Positions 23,202 to 31,376 of a stretch of 33,995 bases of DNA are shown in pieces. Position numbers and translations under genes: made by a program. Each line of letters starts with the position of its first letter. Position 1 is the first letter of the stretch. This DNA comes from Bacteroides sp. Lineage in GTDB: Bacteria; Bacteroidota; Bacteroidia; Bacteroidales; Muribaculaceae. The notes below the pieces were generated by a model, which made no database searches, was not told where the DNA came from, and was given only the letters and a program-made list of their open reading frames with translations. The DNA is taken from contig JAAVDD010000040.1 of assembly GCA_014801985.1 (NCBI GenBank), positions 1-33,995 of the forward strand, read 5' to 3'.

Positions 23202-24175
23202 AATTCCTACATCCCGGACTCCTTTTCCTGCTGATTATTCTGGTGCCTCTCGTGGCCTGGTATATATGGAAATGGAAAAATTCATCCCCATCGATGGGGA
23301 TATCCACCGTATCGGCTTTCCGGAAGGTGAGAAATTCATGGAAGGTCAGCGTGATGCATATCTGTTTCCTGCTTCAGCTTGTGGCTATTGCAGCCCTGAT
23401 AGTGGCTTTGGCGCGTCCGCAGACCCATGATTCGGAACGTTCCTCAAAAGTGGAGGGAACGGATATCGTGCTTTGTCTCGACATCTCCAGCTCCATGCTT
23501 GCCACCGACCTTGCCCCGACACGTTTTCAGGCTGCCAAGGATGTGGCCCGTAAGTTTGTTTCCGCACGCCCTGACGACAATATCGGACTTGTGGTTTTCT
23601 CCGGGGAATCCTTATCCCTGATGCCGCTCACTTCCGACAAAAGCGCCGTCATCAACGCCATTTCCAATGTCGATATGGGAGCACTCAATGATGGAACAGC
23701 CATCGGCGACGGTCTTTCAAGCGCGATAAACCGTCTTGTCTCCGGAAAAGCGAAGTCGAAGAGTATAATCCTCCTTACCGACGGAACAAACAATGCCGGA
23801 GATGTGGCTCCCTCCACTGCTGCGCGAATAGCGAAGCAGAAGGGGATAAAGATATACACCATCGGCGTCGGAACCAACGGCTCCATACAGATTACCGATC
23901 CCTACGGATTCTCCACTACCACAATGGAGACCAAGATCGACGAACAAGCCCTCAAGAGCATCGCCGATCTTACAAAGGGTAAGTATTTCCGCGCAACAGA
24001 TTCCAAGATGCTTGCCGACATCTTCTCAGAAATCGATTCTCTGGAGAAGACCAGTCTTGATGTAAGCAAATTCACTTACACCGAAGAGAATTTCATGCCT
24101 TGGATCCTGCTGGCTCTCTGCGCCATAGCTCTTCGTCTGCTATTGCGTTACACAGTGCTTCGCCGCATTCCGTGA
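23198..24175 (+). CDS. batA: BatA, VWA-domain inner-membrane protein
   Basis: This 325-residue protein has two N-terminal membrane helices (about 6-24 and 55-73), a VWA domain with intact metal-ion site DISSSM (Asp95, Ser97, Ser99), NDGTAIGDGL and LLTDGTNNAGD, and a C-terminal membrane helix (about 298-320). This is the BatA layout of the Bacteroides aerotolerance operon, where the proteins are linked to oxygen or stress tolerance. Unusually for Bacteroidota a strong Shine-Dalgarno site (AGGAGGT near 23186) precedes the ATG, which overlaps the previous stop. Confidence 0.9.
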   Translation: MKFLHPGLLFLLIILVPLVAWYIWKWKNSSPSMGISTVSAFRKVRNSWKVSVMHICFLLQLVAIAALIVALARPQTHDSERSSKVEGTDIVLCLDISSSMLATDLAPTRFQAAKDVARKFVSARPDDNIGLVVFSGESLSLMPLTSDKSAVINAISNVDMGALNDGTAIGDGLSSAINRLVSGKAKSKSIILLTDGTNNAGDVAPSTAARIAKQKGIKIYTIGVGTNGSIQITDPYGFSTTTMETKIDEQALKSIADLTKGKYFRATDSKMLADIFSEIDSLEKTSLDVSKFTYTEENFMPWILLALCAIALRLLLRYTVLRRIP

Positions 24176-24220
24176 TGTCGCTCTTTTTTGTTAATTTTTG
24201 CAATCTCTGTTTGAATAGAT

Positions 24221-25264
24221 ATGTTTAGTTTCGCCTATCCTCATTATCTGCTGCTTTTGCTGCTGGTGCCGCTCTTTGTGGTGCTATATGTGTGGGCAAG
24301 ATATATCAGAAAGAAGAATCTTCTTAAGTTTGGCAAATTGGCTTCCATAAAGGAGCTGATGCCCGACGTCTCTCCCTATAAGCCCCCATTGAAAATCACT
24401 CTTGAGATGTGTGCATTGGCTTTGGTGATCATCTGCTTCGCCCGTCCATGGGGAGGTATAAAGGACCAGAAAACCGAGAAAGAGGGTATCGAGGTAATCA
24501 TAGCTGTCGATGCAAGTAATTCGATGCTTGCGTCTGCCACAGCCTCGCCCGACGGACCCGAAAGAATGCGCACAGCCAAGCTGATGCTTGAGAAGCTCAT
24601 CAATCGTTTTGACAATGACCGTGTGGGTCTGATTGTCTATGCCGGTTCCGCATATACGCTTATCCCCGTGACAAACGATTATGTGTCGGCAAAGATGTTC
24701 CTTAATTCCATTGATCCTTCCCAGATTGCGGAACAGGGAACGAACATAGCGGCCGCCATAGACATGGCCTCAGCTTCATATAGCGATGATAAGAATATCG
24801 GCAAGGCTCTTGTCCTCATCACCGATGCCGAAGAACTCGATGATAGGGAGGGAGTGATGGATGCCGCCAGAGCTGCCGCCAAGAGCGGGGTACAGGTGGA
24901 TGTTATAGGTGTGGGTTCCACAACCGGTGTCACTATTCCCGACAACGGGTCGGTCATGATAGATCCGGAAACGGGCGAGCCCGTGCGGACAGCCCTCAAT
25001 GAGGAGTATGCAGCCGAGATTGCCAAGGCCGGAAAGGGTATATATGTCAATGCCGTCAACAAGGATGCCCTCAATGAGCTGGACAAGCAGCTCGACACCC
25101 TTAAGAAGGCGAAGTTTGAATCGAGCACATACGCGCTGCACGATGAGCTTTTCCCGATTTTCGGCTGGCTTGCCCTGGCATTCCTCATACTCGATGTCTT
25201 TATCCTCGACCGCAAGATCGGCTGGCTTGATAAGATTACTTTCTTTAAAAAGGAAACAAAATGA
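24221..25264 (+). CDS. batB: BatB, VWA-domain inner-membrane protein
   Basis: This 347-residue protein has the same layout as BatA: N-terminal helices at about 7-25 and 58-74, a VWA domain with DASNSM (Asp97, Ser99, Ser101), EQGTNIAAAID and LITDAEELDD, and a C-terminal helix at about 317-336. It is a paralog of BatA and probably forms a complex with it. It starts 45 nt after batA and overlaps batC by four bases (ATGA). Confidence 0.9.
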   Translation: MFSFAYPHYLLLLLLVPLFVVLYVWARYIRKKNLLKFGKLASIKELMPDVSPYKPPLKITLEMCALALVIICFARPWGGIKDQKTEKEGIEVIIAVDASNSMLASATASPDGPERMRTAKLMLEKLINRFDNDRVGLIVYAGSAYTLIPVTNDYVSAKMFLNSIDPSQIAEQGTNIAAAIDMASASYSDDKNIGKALVLITDAEELDDREGVMDAARAAAKSGVQVDVIGVGSTTGVTIPDNGSVMIDPETGEPVRTALNEEYAAEIAKAGKGIYVNAVNKDALNELDKQLDTLKKAKFESSTYALHDELFPIFGWLALAFLILDVFILDRKIGWLDKITFFKKETK

Positions 25265-26040
25265 AAATAAGAGTTTTATTCAAATATTTTCTGATTGTCA
25301 TAGCTCTTGCTTCTGCAGCAGCGGCCTCCGCTCAGTCTACGAGGGAGGAGCGTCGGCTCATCACGTCGGGAAATAAACTCTATGTGGAACGTAAGTTCAA
25401 GGACGCAGCTGCGAAGTATCAGGATGCCTTGAAGGTAAACGGCGGGTCGGCGGTGGCCAAATATAATCTTGGTATGGCTCAGATTCGTCAGGTGGCAAAT
25501 CCCAAGGATACGACGGCACGCAACGCCACTTTGATTCAAGGGGGAATGAAACTCCTCTCGGAGGTGGCTGCCTTGGCTAAAGAGAAGCCGGGGCTTGCAT
25601 CTAAAGCTAATTATAATCTCGGCAATCTGGAGTTTAATAGAGAAAACTATTCCGAAGCAATATCCTATTATAAGCAGGCTCTCCGCATCGATCCCAACGA
25701 TGCCAATGCCCGCAAGAATCTGCGTATCGCACAGTTGAAACAGCAGAATCAGGATAATCAGGATAAGAACCAGGATAATAAAGATCAAGATAAGAATCAG
25801 GATCAGAATAAAGATCAGGATAAGAATCAAGATCAGAACAAAGACCAGAACCAGGATAAGCAGGACCAGCAGAAGGATCAGAATAAGGAGCAGCCTCAGG
25901 AGAAGGATATCAACCAGCAGACTGCGAGTCAGATTCTTCAGGCCATCGACAACAAGGAGAGTCAGACCCGTGCGCGCGTGAACCGTGCCAACAAGGGGGA
26001 GAAATCCGAAGCCGCAGGCCGCAGGGTCAAAAAATGGTGA
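25261..26040 (+). CDS. batC: BatC, periplasmic TPR protein with Asn/Gln/Asp/Lys-rich repeat
   Basis: This 259-residue protein begins with a signal peptide (hydrophobic 8-22, AASAQ). TPR units follow: SGNKLYVERKFKDAAAKYQD (about 36-55), AVAKYNLGMAQIR and SKANYNLGNLEFNRENYSEA (about 115-134) with YYKQALRIDPND. From about residue 160 to 220 the sequence is almost only Asp, Gln, Asn and Lys, including two copies of DKNQDQNKDQ. The C-terminus is basic. TPRs suggest a scaffold for the Bat complex. The start overlaps the batB stop. Confidence 0.85.
   Translation: MKIRVLFKYFLIVIALASAAAASAQSTREERRLITSGNKLYVERKFKDAAAKYQDALKVNGGSAVAKYNLGMAQIRQVANPKDTTARNATLIQGGMKLLSEVAALAKEKPGLASKANYNLGNLEFNRENYSEAISYYKQALRIDPNDANARKNLRIAQLKQQNQDNQDKNQDNKDQDKNQDQNKDQDKNQDQNKDQNQDKQDQQKDQNKEQPQEKDINQQTASQILQAIDNKESQTRARVNRANKGEKSEAAGRRVKKW
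25789..25848 (+). repeat. 30-bp tandem repeat coding for DKNQDQNKDQ
   Basis: Two 30-bp units (25789-25818 and 25819-25848) encode DKNQDQNKDQ twice and differ only at a few third-codon positions. They lie inside a longer degenerate GATAAGAATCAG-type region from about 25744 to 25900. Unit number could vary between strains without changing the frame. Confidence 0.8.
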
Positions 26041-26047
26041 TAACAAT

Positions 26048-26992
26048 ATGAAGATGGGAAAAGGATTTTTGGATAAGGCGTTGGGTCTCGTTGCTGTCCC
26101 TCTTGTCGTGGTGTTGCTGTCGTTGCTTGCTTCGACACCTGCCTACGGGCGTTCAAAGTCGGGCGATGATCTTTATGTCGTGGCGGAGATAAGCAATAAG
26201 AACCCCTACGAAGGGGAGGCTGTGGTGCTTACCTACAAGCTATATTCGAGAGTGGCTGATATAAGGTTTGCCCGGCGTTCCGAGCAGCCTGTGCTGCTTG
26301 ATGAAAAGGATGGATTCGTTTCGGCTTTGGAAACAGATTCAAGAGGTCACCGCGAAAATGTGGAAGGGAATCTCTATTATGTCTTTCCAATGGAGAGCTA
26401 TGTGATTTCACCCGACCGGAAAGGGACCTATCATTTTGCCGGAGGGAGCTTTGAAATCGGAGTGGACTATGCGGTGGTGTATGAAGATCCTTTCTGGGGG
26501 CGTCGTCGCGGATATAAGACAGAGCAGCGGCTTCTTCCCGCCCCGGACCTTACCATAAAGGCCAAATCCTTGCCATCTTCAGAGCGCAGGGATGAGGGGG
26601 AGATCACGACTGTAGGGAATTTCACGGTCTCCACGCTTCTCCCTCCGGGGGAGATAATCCTCGATCAGCCGGCACGCGCAATCATAACCCTCAAGGGGAG
26701 AGGATTGTTGGGGGAGGATGTCCTTCCCCGTTATGCCGACGCTTTCAAAGGGGAAAGCATAAAGTTGAAATCAATGTCGGAAAACCGTAAGACATATTTC
26801 GACGGCAAGAGCGTGGTTTCGGAGCTTACACTTGATTGTGAATTTATTCCTCAGGAAAAGAATTCCGTGATAGGGGAGGTGGGCTTCTCGTTTTTCAATC
26901 CTGCAAGTGGGAAGTATGAGGAGGTGTTTTCATCGCCGGTTGCGGTGGAAGCCAAATCAATCACCACGCGGATTGAGACTGTCGATATTTAA
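26048..26992 (+). CDS. short BatD-like protein
   Basis: The protein has 314 residues from the ATG at 26048, 7 nt after the batC stop; the open frame to 25985 begins with GTG and overlaps batC. It has a signal peptide (hydrophobic VAVPLVVVLLSLLAS, then AYG). BatD-type beta-rich domains follow, with NKNPYEGEAVVLTYKLYSR, the family-typical YEDPFWGRRRGY, TVGNFTVSTLLPP and CEFIPQEKN followed by FFNPASGKYE. Unlike the next gene product it has no C-terminal membrane helix and no cytoplasmic tail. It is probably a soluble periplasmic paralog of BatD. Confidence 0.8.
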   Translation: MKMGKGFLDKALGLVAVPLVVVLLSLLASTPAYGRSKSGDDLYVVAEISNKNPYEGEAVVLTYKLYSRVADIRFARRSEQPVLLDEKDGFVSALETDSRGHRENVEGNLYYVFPMESYVISPDRKGTYHFAGGSFEIGVDYAVVYEDPFWGRRRGYKTEQRLLPAPDLTIKAKSLPSSERRDEGEITTVGNFTVSTLLPPGEIILDQPARAIITLKGRGLLGEDVLPRYADAFKGESIKLKSMSENRKTYFDGKSVVSELTLDCEFIPQEKNSVIGEVGFSFFNPASGKYEEVFSSPVAVEAKSITTRIETVDI

Positions 26993-27013
26993 AAGCGTGA
27001 GAAAAGAGTAATT

Positions 27014-28873
27014 ATGAAAAGAGTGATGAAGATTTCGAAAAGATATGGGATGCTGCTGGCGCTGCTGATCTTCGCCATGTCAGTATGGGCCGGCAATGTC
27101 CGTCTTAGCCTCGACATGGGGCGCGGACACAACGGCATAGCCGTAGGTGAACTCTTTTATATAAATGTTGATGTCTCGGATATCAACGAAGCTCCCGCCA
27201 CTCCATCTGCGGTAAAAGGGGCGAAGGTGATGTATTTTGAGAGAGTCTCCCAGTCGTCGAGTTTCTCGAATATAAACGGGCAGGTGACGCAGACCTCAAG
27301 CAGCCGCTATGTGCTCACTCTTCGCGCCACTGAGGAGGGTCAGTTCTCTTTCGGTCCTATCTCTGTGGGAGGGGTGAAGAGTAACACTGTCTCCTATACT
27401 ATTGGAAAAGGCTCTTCCTCCCCGGCCGACAGATCGGGCAGCGCAGACAAATCAGATTCTTCCGATCCTAATGCAAAGCCTGATTCCTCCGATAAGCCTA
27501 AATTCATTGGAAAGGGTGACAGCAATCTTTTCCTTCGTGCATCGGTGAGTCAGACAAATGTCTATGAGCAACAGGCATTGGTGTATACCGTGAAACTTTA
27601 CACCACATACGATGCCATAAAATTCATTGGCGCTACAGCTGCCCCTAAGTTTGACGGCTTCGTGGTGGAGGAATCAAAGGATATCTCTCATTCGCTAACA
27701 GCCGAGACATATAATGGAAAGACATACGCCACTGCGGTCATTGCCCGTTACGTGATATTCCCGCAAATGTCCGGACAGCTCAAGGTGATGGGTAACACAT
27801 ACACCGTTTCGGTAGACCAACGTGAGTATTATCATGATCCCTTCTGGGGAAGTATGTCGTATGCCACCCCTCTACAGCTTAACGTCACTCCGAATGACCT
27901 GGTAGTGGATGTGAAGCCACTCCCTTCTCCCAAGCCGGCCGATTTCTCAGGGGGAGTGGGTGATTTCCGCATATCCTCGGATTTGAAATCGGGGCTATTC
28001 AAGAGTAACACGGCAGCTTCAATTGTATATACCGTGACAGGAACAGGCAATCTGAAGTATGTGCAGCTCCCCGATCTCAACGCTCTCTATCCTTCGGAAT
28101 TGGAAGTCTATACCCCCAAGACCGATGTTCAGGCAGATGTGAACGGTGGAAATGTTTCCGGAAAAGTTACATTCGATTATACTTTCATGCCGCTTGAAGA
28201 GGGGAATTTCAAGATTCCGGCAGTAAAATTCGTATATTTCAATCCCTCCACCGGGAAGTATGAGACAGCCCAGGCAAAGGGCTATGACATAACGGTAGGA
28301 AAAGGGGAGAGCTCCGCAAAATCTCACGTGAACCGACAGCGCAAATTCAACGAATCTCTTCAGGTGGTGAATCCGTCAGAATTGAAGAAGGATCGGGTGG
28401 CGTTGGTCAATACGTTCCTCTACTGGCTTTTCTTCATCATTCCGTTTGTGGCATTGGTGGTGGCGGTGGTAGCTTATCGTTCATATATAAAGAGTCACGC
28501 CGATATGGCAGCTTTCAACAGCCGCCGCGCCGACAAGATAGCACGCCGACGTCTCAAGAAGGCGGCAGCCTGCATGAAAAAAGGGGATGCCGATGGCTTC
28601 TATAATGAGCTGCTGATAGCCCTCTGGGGATATATGGGTGATAAACTCAAGATGCCGACCTCCGAACTTATGCGCGACAATATCCGTACCGTGCTGGAGG
28701 AGAAGAGTGTTCCGGAGAAGGTGATAGAAGGTTTCATCTCCCTTCTCGACAAATGCGAGTTTGCAAAATATTCCTCGGCGGATGCTGAATCAAGCATGAA
28801 GTCCACCTATGAGGCGGCGATAAATGAGATAAATGATGTTGAGAATGCATTTAAGAAAGGAGGCGACAAATGA
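27014..28873 (+). CDS. batD: BatD, large periplasmic/inner-membrane protein
   Basis: This 619-residue protein has an N-terminal signal peptide (LLALLIFAMSVWAG), BatD repeats with VYEQQALVYTVKLYTTYDAIKF and YYHDPFWGSMSY, a Ser/Asp-rich linker (about 135-165), a C-terminal transmembrane helix (about 467-488) and a cytoplasmic helical tail of about 125 residues with ELLIALWGYMGDKLKMP and LLDKCEFAKYSS. This is the full BatD architecture of the aerotolerance operon. It overlaps batE by four bases. It resembles the preceding short protein in its periplasmic half. Confidence 0.9.
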   Translation: MKRVMKISKRYGMLLALLIFAMSVWAGNVRLSLDMGRGHNGIAVGELFYINVDVSDINEAPATPSAVKGAKVMYFERVSQSSSFSNINGQVTQTSSSRYVLTLRATEEGQFSFGPISVGGVKSNTVSYTIGKGSSSPADRSGSADKSDSSDPNAKPDSSDKPKFIGKGDSNLFLRASVSQTNVYEQQALVYTVKLYTTYDAIKFIGATAAPKFDGFVVEESKDISHSLTAETYNGKTYATAVIARYVIFPQMSGQLKVMGNTYTVSVDQREYYHDPFWGSMSYATPLQLNVTPNDLVVDVKPLPSPKPADFSGGVGDFRISSDLKSGLFKSNTAASIVYTVTGTGNLKYVQLPDLNALYPSELEVYTPKTDVQADVNGGNVSGKVTFDYTFMPLEEGNFKIPAVKFVYFNPSTGKYETAQAKGYDITVGKGESSAKSHVNRQRKFNESLQVVNPSELKKDRVALVNTFLYWLFFIIPFVALVVAVVAYRSYIKSHADMAAFNSRRADKIARRRLKKAAACMKKGDADGFYNELLIALWGYMGDKLKMPTSELMRDNIRTVLEEKSVPEKVIEGFISLLDKCEFAKYSSADAESSMKSTYEAAINEINDVENAFKKGGDK

Positions 28874-29679
28874 ATATAAATAAGAGATTGATGTTGATGC
28901 TGACTCCGGCTCTATTTTTCGTCTCCTCTCTTGGAGCTGCCACTCTTGAGGAGGCTCAGAAAGCCTATACAGATGGTGATTTCGCTCAGGCGGCCGCCAT
29001 ATATGAAGAGGTGGCTGCTGAAAAGGGTGTCTCCGCCCCCTTGCTCACCAATATGGGAACCGCATATTTCAAGACAGGGGATTACGGCCATGCGATGCTA
29101 TGCTATCGTCGGGCGCTGCGCATCGACCCTTCCGATACGCAGGCCAAGGATAATATATCATATATAGAATCGAAAGTGGAGGATAACAATAAGGCTGAGG
29201 CAAAAGGGAAGAAGGTGAGCGTTGCTCCTGAAGATCGTTCCTTCTTTTCTTCTGTGAGAAGATATATTGTCTATTCCCATTCATCGGATTCATGGGCACT
29301 CTGGGCCGGTTCCCTTTTTGTGCTGACCTGCGTGTGTGCCGCCCTGTATATTTTTGCCTCCGGTGTGCTGGTGCGTAAGATAGGTTTTTTTGGCGGATTC
29401 ATAGCATTTGGGTTTTCCTTGATAACTCTCCTCTTCGCTCTTGTGAATGCTTCCGACCGAAAGAAATCGGTGGAGGGAGTGGTGACGGCCTATAAAGTTC
29501 AGCTTCTTTCGGAACCTCATAAGGATGCCAAGGCAACCGTGAATCCGCTCACACGAGGCACCGTCCTGAATATCCAGGAAGAGGAACAAGAACCGGGCGA
29601 CTCCCTGAAATGGTATCGCGTCAGGCTGAATTCCGATTATTCAGGTTGGATAGATGCCAATGATTTTCAACCGATTTAA
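28870..29679 (+). CDS. batE: BatE, TPR/SH3-like membrane protein
   Basis: This 269-residue protein has a signal peptide (about 1-24), TPR units (LEEAQKAYTDGDFAQAAAIY and LLTNMGTAYFKTGDYGHA with CYRRALRIDPSD, about 26-90), two membrane helices (about 142-164 and 171-193) and a C-terminal SH3-like domain (about 205-266) ending SDYSGWIDANDF. This is the BatE layout. A strong SD (AGGAGG near 28859) precedes the ATG, which overlaps the batD stop. It ends the operon. Confidence 0.88.
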   Translation: MNINKRLMLMLTPALFFVSSLGAATLEEAQKAYTDGDFAQAAAIYEEVAAEKGVSAPLLTNMGTAYFKTGDYGHAMLCYRRALRIDPSDTQAKDNISYIESKVEDNNKAEAKGKKVSVAPEDRSFFSSVRRYIVYSHSSDSWALWAGSLFVLTCVCAALYIFASGVLVRKIGFFGGFIAFGFSLITLLFALVNASDRKKSVEGVVTAYKVQLLSEPHKDAKATVNPLTRGTVLNIQEEEQEPGDSLKWYRVRLNSDYSGWIDANDFQPI

Positions 29680-29703
29680 GAGATATGAGCCACTAATGAA
29701 GAG

Positions 29704-29735
29704 GGTGTTATGTGATTTTTATGTTGCATAACACC
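29704..29735 (+). terminator. probable terminator of the bat operon
   Basis: GGTGTTATG (29704-29712) pairs perfectly with CATAACACC (29727-29735) around a 14-nt loop. The downstream tract (TTATAATATTT) is AT-rich but not a clean U run, so efficiency is uncertain. Confidence 0.65.
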
Positions 29736-29774
29736 TTATAATATTTACAAAATACTTTTTTTATCTAAAAATAA

Positions 29775-29789
29775 TTGCTAACTTAGCAA
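29775..29789. promoter_or_regulatory. operator-like palindrome at the promoter of the HTH gene
   Basis: TTGCTAA-C-TTAGCAA is a perfect 7-bp palindrome with one central base. It overlaps TAACTTAG (29779-29786), a variant of the -7 consensus TAnnTTTG, with a T-run (TTTTTTT) about 17 bp upstream. The site is well placed for control of the HTH-USP unit, perhaps by the HTH protein itself. Confidence 0.5.
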
Positions 29790-29869
29790 AAGAATATCCG
29801 ACGAGCCTTATTTCTCCTCTGTAGGCCGCATGTTTTAAAAATAATTAATAACCCCAAAATATAAAAACC

Positions 29870-30139
29870 ATGAGCAAGACGATCACATTCAACGAGCTCC
29901 GCAGACTCAAAGACAGTCTGCCCGATGGCTCTACTCATCGCATCGCAGACGAACTCAATGTCACCGTGCAGACCGTACGCAACTATTTCGGAGGCGTAAA
30001 CTATCAGTATGGTAAGAATGCAGGTCTCCATATTCAGCCCGGTCCCGACGGTGGCATCGTTGTACTTGACGACACCACAATTTACGATATGGCTGTCAAG
30101 ATCCTTGAGGAGCACAACGCAGCTAACGAAAATAAATAA
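29870..30139 (+). CDS. small helix-turn-helix DNA-binding protein
   Basis: This 89-residue protein starts MSKTITFNELRRLKDSLP. A helix-turn-helix is visible at about residues 23-40 (HRIADELNVTVQTVRNYF), with glycines after the recognition helix. The second half (HIQPGPDGGIVVLDDTTIYDMAVKILEE) looks like a small beta-hairpin plus helix. Similar short proteins occur across Bacteroidales, but no function is known to me. The leader is long and A-rich, with a palindromic promoter. The USP-like gene begins 8 nt after its stop, so the two form one unit. Confidence 0.75.
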   Translation: MSKTITFNELRRLKDSLPDGSTHRIADELNVTVQTVRNYFGGVNYQYGKNAGLHIQPGPDGGIVVLDDTTIYDMAVKILEEHNAANENK

Positions 30140-30147
30140 ATCTGAGT

Positions 30148-31296
30148 ATGAGTATGGAGGAAACCAAAGATTTAATCACCCTTGTGATCCACACTCCTGA
30201 ACGTGCCGGGATTCTGAAGAATATATTGGAATCTCATGGCATGAAGGTGGTGCTGGAGGATTTTTTGGTTTCTAAATCCACACTCCGTGTGGCCGAGCGT
30301 GTAAAGATCTCACCCGATGATCTTCCGTTGGCCTTGAAGATTCTTGAAAGCGGTGATAATTATTCGGCCGCTTCCATTGCTATGAAAATGGCGGGTATGA
30401 GCGGTAATATGCTCATTCCCGTCGATTTTTCAGAGTCTTCCCTTCTCTCTGTGGCCATGGGTTTCTCTCTTGCCAAGAGGCTTAGTGTCCACCCGGTGAT
30501 AATGAATGCTTTCGTGGCTCCGCTCTTCTCGCCTTCATCATCCTATCAGGATTCCCTTGATGCTATGGGAGTGGAGAATGTGACGCAGGAGATGGAGGAG
30601 GCGGTTGCGATGAAAGATCTTCGGGTTGCTGCGCAGAATAGAATGAAGAAATTCCGGGATAAGATTCAGGATGCCCAGAAAAAGGGGGAGATAACTGATG
30701 TGAAATTTTCCACTTCGATTATTGAGGGTGTGCCGGAAGAGGTGATTCTTAACTATTGCACGGAGACTCCTCCGATGCTTGTGGTGATGGCCACGCGCGG
30801 AGTAGAGAAGAAAGAGGAGGAATTGATCGGGAGTGTCACCGCCGAGGTGCTTGATTCCTGTCGTGTGCCTGTATTGACTGTGCCCGACAATCATTCGGGG
30901 CTATCGATAAGCGAAGTGAAGAGGCTCATGCTTTTCTGCAATCTCGACCAGCATGACCTTCTTGCTGTGGATGCACTGATGCGTATGTTCGATTATCCCG
31001 TATGCGATGTCACCCTCGTGCCGGCTGCTGAAAAGCAGAAAAATAATATCTCCGGGAAGCTCGACGATCTTTGCCGGTATTTCAATTCTACTTTCCCCTC
31101 CGCATCTTTCAAGGTGAGTATCCCCGGAGGAAAAGATTATCGCAAGGATATTGATGCTATTATCAAGGAGGAGAATATTCAGATGTTGATTGTTCCAAAT
31201 AAGAAAACCAATATTTTCAGCCGCATATTCCATCCCACGATTGCTCATAGATTTTTATTTGAAAGGGATATGATGATGCTGGCCCTCCCTGTATGA
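30148..31296 (+). CDS. DUF2007-like domain fused to tandem universal stress protein domains
   Basis: This 382-residue protein has three parts. Residues 1-75 (LITLVIHTPERAGILKNILESHGMKVVLED) resemble the DUF2007-type signal-transducing domain. Residues 88-250 form a first USP domain (NMLIPVDFSESSLLSVAMGFSLAK; MLVVMATRG; LIGSVTAEVLDSCRVPVLTVP), in which GSVT...PVLTVP is the usual nucleotide-binding end motif. Residues 265-382 form a second, more degenerate USP domain (RLMLFCNLDQHDLLAVDALM; MLIVPNKKTN; MMMLALPV). It is probably a cytoplasmic stress or nucleotide sensor. The fold assignments come from motifs, not a search. It is cotranscribed with the HTH gene. Confidence 0.78.
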   Translation: MSMEETKDLITLVIHTPERAGILKNILESHGMKVVLEDFLVSKSTLRVAERVKISPDDLPLALKILESGDNYSAASIAMKMAGMSGNMLIPVDFSESSLLSVAMGFSLAKRLSVHPVIMNAFVAPLFSPSSSYQDSLDAMGVENVTQEMEEAVAMKDLRVAAQNRMKKFRDKIQDAQKKGEITDVKFSTSIIEGVPEEVILNYCTETPPMLVVMATRGVEKKEEELIGSVTAEVLDSCRVPVLTVPDNHSGLSISEVKRLMLFCNLDQHDLLAVDALMRMFDYPVCDVTLVPAAEKQKNNISGKLDDLCRYFNSTFPSASFKVSIPGGKDYRKDIDAIIKEENIQMLIVPNKKTNIFSRIFHPTIAHRFLFERDMMMLALPV

Positions 31297-31332
31297 TTCG
31301 GTTTTGAAAAAAAGAACTCCACCACATACAGG

Positions 31333-31357
31333 ATGGCCCGGAAGAGCGGCCATTTTT
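31333..31357 (+). terminator. rho-independent terminator after the USP gene
   Basis: ATGGCC (31333-31338) pairs with GGCCAT (31348-31353) around a 9-nt loop, followed by a T run. It ends the HTH-USP unit about 20 bp before mutS2. Confidence 0.75.
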
Positions 31358-31376
31358 CTAACATTAATTTTATTTG

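Noticed and set aside
25276-26046. 256-codon hydrophobic open frame antisense to batC
   Set aside because: Its long Leu/Ile/Val run is just the reverse complement of the Asp/Gln/Asn/Lys codons of BatC; not a membrane protein gene.
25985-26047. GTG-started extension of the short BatD-like protein into batC
   Set aside because: It lacks signal-peptide character and overlaps batC; the ATG at 26048 is directly followed by a proper signal peptide.
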